A stretch of 64,000 bases of DNA, taken from NCBI RefSeq assembly GCF_003054045.1, contig NZ_QBKH01000010.1, positions 1 through 64,000 on the forward strand. The letters run 5' to 3'. Origin of the DNA: Sphingobacterium faecium. GTDB lineage: Bacteria > Bacteroidota > Bacteroidia > Sphingobacteriales > Sphingobacteriaceae. The position numbers and the translations under genes are program-made. Shown in pieces: positions 62,944 through 64,000 of this stretch (position 1 is its first letter; each line of letters opens with the position of its first letter). Below the pieces are notes generated by a model. The model saw nothing but the letters and a program-made list of their open reading frames with translations. It made no database searches and was not told where the DNA came from.

Positions 62944-63594
62944 ATGGAAGAGAAGGAGTTCATCAGAGAAAAGTTAACATTACCTAATGAAGGCAAGAAT
63001 TTGCTTTTGCATTCTTGCTGTGCGCCCTGTGCTGGTGAAGTAATGGAAGCTTTGATCAGCTCAGATATCAAATTTACGATCTATTTCTACAATCCCAATA
63101 TTCATCCTCGTAAAGAGTATGATTTACGGAAAGAGGAAAATATTCGTTTTGCAGAAAAACATCATATTCCTTTTATCGATGCAGACTATGATGTAGATCA
63201 TTGGTTTGATCTGGCAAAAGGAATGGAGAACGAACCTGAGAAAGGTATTCGTTGTACGATGTGTTTTGACATGCGCTTTGAGAAAACAGCAGAATATGCT
63301 GCTGCAAATGGATTTGATGTGATTTCAAGTTCACTTGGAATCTCCAGATGGAAAAACATGGATCAGATCAACGATTGTGGTGTGCGTGCTGCATCCCGTT
63401 ACGAAGGGATGGATTACTGGACATTCAACTGGAGAAAGAAAGGCGGTGCCATTCGCATGTTAGAAATATCTAAAAAAGAACGGTTCTACATGCAAGAATA
63501 CTGTGGCTGTGCTTACTCTTTACGAGACACCAATCGGTGGCGAATGGAAACTGGTAGAGAAAAAATAGAGTTAGGTAAAAATTATTATGAATAA
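62944..63594 (+). CDS. queH: Epoxyqueuosine reductase QueH
   Basis: QueH performs the last step of queuosine synthesis in tRNA, reducing epoxyqueuosine, and replaces the unrelated QueG in many bacteria. The 216-residue product has the family's cysteine pattern: CCAPC (near residues 25-29), IRCTMCFDMR (near 98-107) and YCGCAYS (near 180-186), which together hold the iron-sulfur and redox centre. Other family landmarks are FYNPNIHPRKEYDLRKEE and SSSLGISRWKNMDQIN. It stands alone between a lipoprotein gene and a DUF177 gene. Confidence 0.93.
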   Translation: MEEKEFIREKLTLPNEGKNLLLHSCCAPCAGEVMEALISSDIKFTIYFYNPNIHPRKEYDLRKEENIRFAEKHHIPFIDADYDVDHWFDLAKGMENEPEKGIRCTMCFDMRFEKTAEYAAANGFDVISSSLGISRWKNMDQINDCGVRAASRYEGMDYWTFNWRKKGGAIRMLEISKKERFYMQEYCGCAYSLRDTNRWRMETGREKIELGKNYYE

Positions 63595-63675
63595 CCGCTT
63601 GCTGAAAGGCATATAAGTGAATTAAGATTGAAATATATTTTTAAAAAAAAGTTTCAATTCTAACTTATTTATATA

Positions 63676-63683
63676 TACCTTTG
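63676..63683 (+). promoter_or_regulatory. Bacteroidota -7 box before the DUF177 gene
   Basis: TACCTTTG matches TAnnTTTG and lies 19 bp before the GTG start at 63703. An upstream AT-rich inverted repeat (ATTGAAA and TTTCAAT) may end the queH transcript. The -33 element is not clear. Confidence 0.55.
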
Positions 63684-63702
63684 CAGGCTCAAATGCAAGA
63701 TT

Positions 63703-64000
63703 GTGAAACATCTAAAACAATACAGAATACCGTTTTCGGGGCTAAATGCAGGGAAGCACAATTTTGAGTTTGAAATAAATAAAAAGTTCTTTGATTGTTT
63801 TGAGCATTCCATTGTTAAAGATGGTCATCTAACAGCAAATGTCGAATTACAGAAGCAAGAAAATTTGCTTATTCTGAATTTCACAGTTGTTGGGGATATC
63901 CAATTGACATGCGATATTTGTTTAAGCGAGTTTCCATCGCCGATAACAGTGAAAGAACGGATATTAGTCAAATTCACAGCTGAGGACTGGACAGATAATA
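63703..64000 (+). CDS. DUF177/YceD-family protein, N-terminal part
   Basis: The open frame starts with GTG at 63703 and runs off the window end, giving 99 residues: MKHLKQYRIPFSGLNAGKHN, then the family hallmark LTCDICLSEFPSPITVKERI. DUF177 proteins are usually encoded next to rpmF (ribosomal protein L32) and have been linked to 23S rRNA processing; rpmF is expected just beyond the window. An ATG at 63693 is in another frame and meets a stop, so GTG is the best start. Confidence 0.8.
   Translation, partial: MKHLKQYRIPFSGLNAGKHNFEFEINKKFFDCFEHSIVKDGHLTANVELQKQENLLILNFTVVGDIQLTCDICLSEFPSPITVKERILVKFTAEDWTDN

Overview
The window looks like a chromosome segment of a Sphingobacteriaceae member (Bacteroidota), most likely Sphingobacterium or a close relative. 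This is inferred from the gene order tRNAs-tuf-trnW-secE-nusG-rplKAJL-rpoBC, from AT-rich DNA, from housekeeping promoters of the Bacteroidota type (TTTG, 18-21 bp, TAnnTTTG), and from Bacteroidota-type proteins such as QueH, a SirB1-like transglutaminase and the 'HSPFV' methyltransferase-like protein. No insertion sequence, prophage or CRISPR array was seen.

Layout. (1) 1-14100, minus strand: a core translation/transcription cluster. In reading order it is tRNA-Thr(TGT), tRNA-Tyr(GTA), tRNA-Gly(TCC), tRNA-Thr(GGT), tuf, tRNA-Trp(CCA), secE, nusG, rplK, rplA, rplJ, rplL, rpoB, rpoC, with recognisable promoters and intrinsic terminators between sub-operons. (2) 14.5-16.7 kb: an outer-membrane beta-barrel gene, a shortened methyltransferase-like gene and a G/C-run repeat cluster. 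(3) 16.7-60.7 kb: one large export/regulation locus. (4) 60.8-64 kb: ordinary genes (SirB1-like protein, a lipoprotein, queH, and the start of a DUF177/YceD gene cut by the window end).

The main locus spans about 44 kb. A leftward operon (tolC-like outer-membrane factor, NtrC-type sigma54 activator, histidine kinase) is divergent from a rightward series: a MacA/HlyD-like adaptor, a MacB-type ATPase (NBD1), fourteen tandem paralogous two-domain FtsX/MacB-like permeases of 786-814 residues (P1-P14 below) and a second stand-alone ATPase (NBD2). No permease carries its own ATPase, so one or both ATPases must be shared, or ATPases encoded elsewhere are used. Only two small HTH genes interrupt the array, between P11 and P12.

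The locus appears to be wired as one regulon. A 37-38 bp block of two palindrome-like sites (centres 21-22 bp apart, core TGTTCG-N4-CGAACA or near variants) occurs seven times: before tolC, the adaptor, P4, P7, P12, P13 and P14. Each lies 52-55 bp upstream of a TGGC element. At the five permease promoters TGGC is followed by N7-TTG, the spacing of a sigma54 -24/-12 promoter. The adjacent sigma54 activator is the obvious candidate to bind these blocks, which would include its own operon. The kinase has two membrane segments with almost no periplasmic loop, as in kinases that sense through an ABC transporter (BceS type). My working model, which is inference, is a self-amplifying envelope-stress or export system in which many alternative permeases share an ATPase pair, one adaptor and one outer-membrane channel. 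The substrate is unknown.
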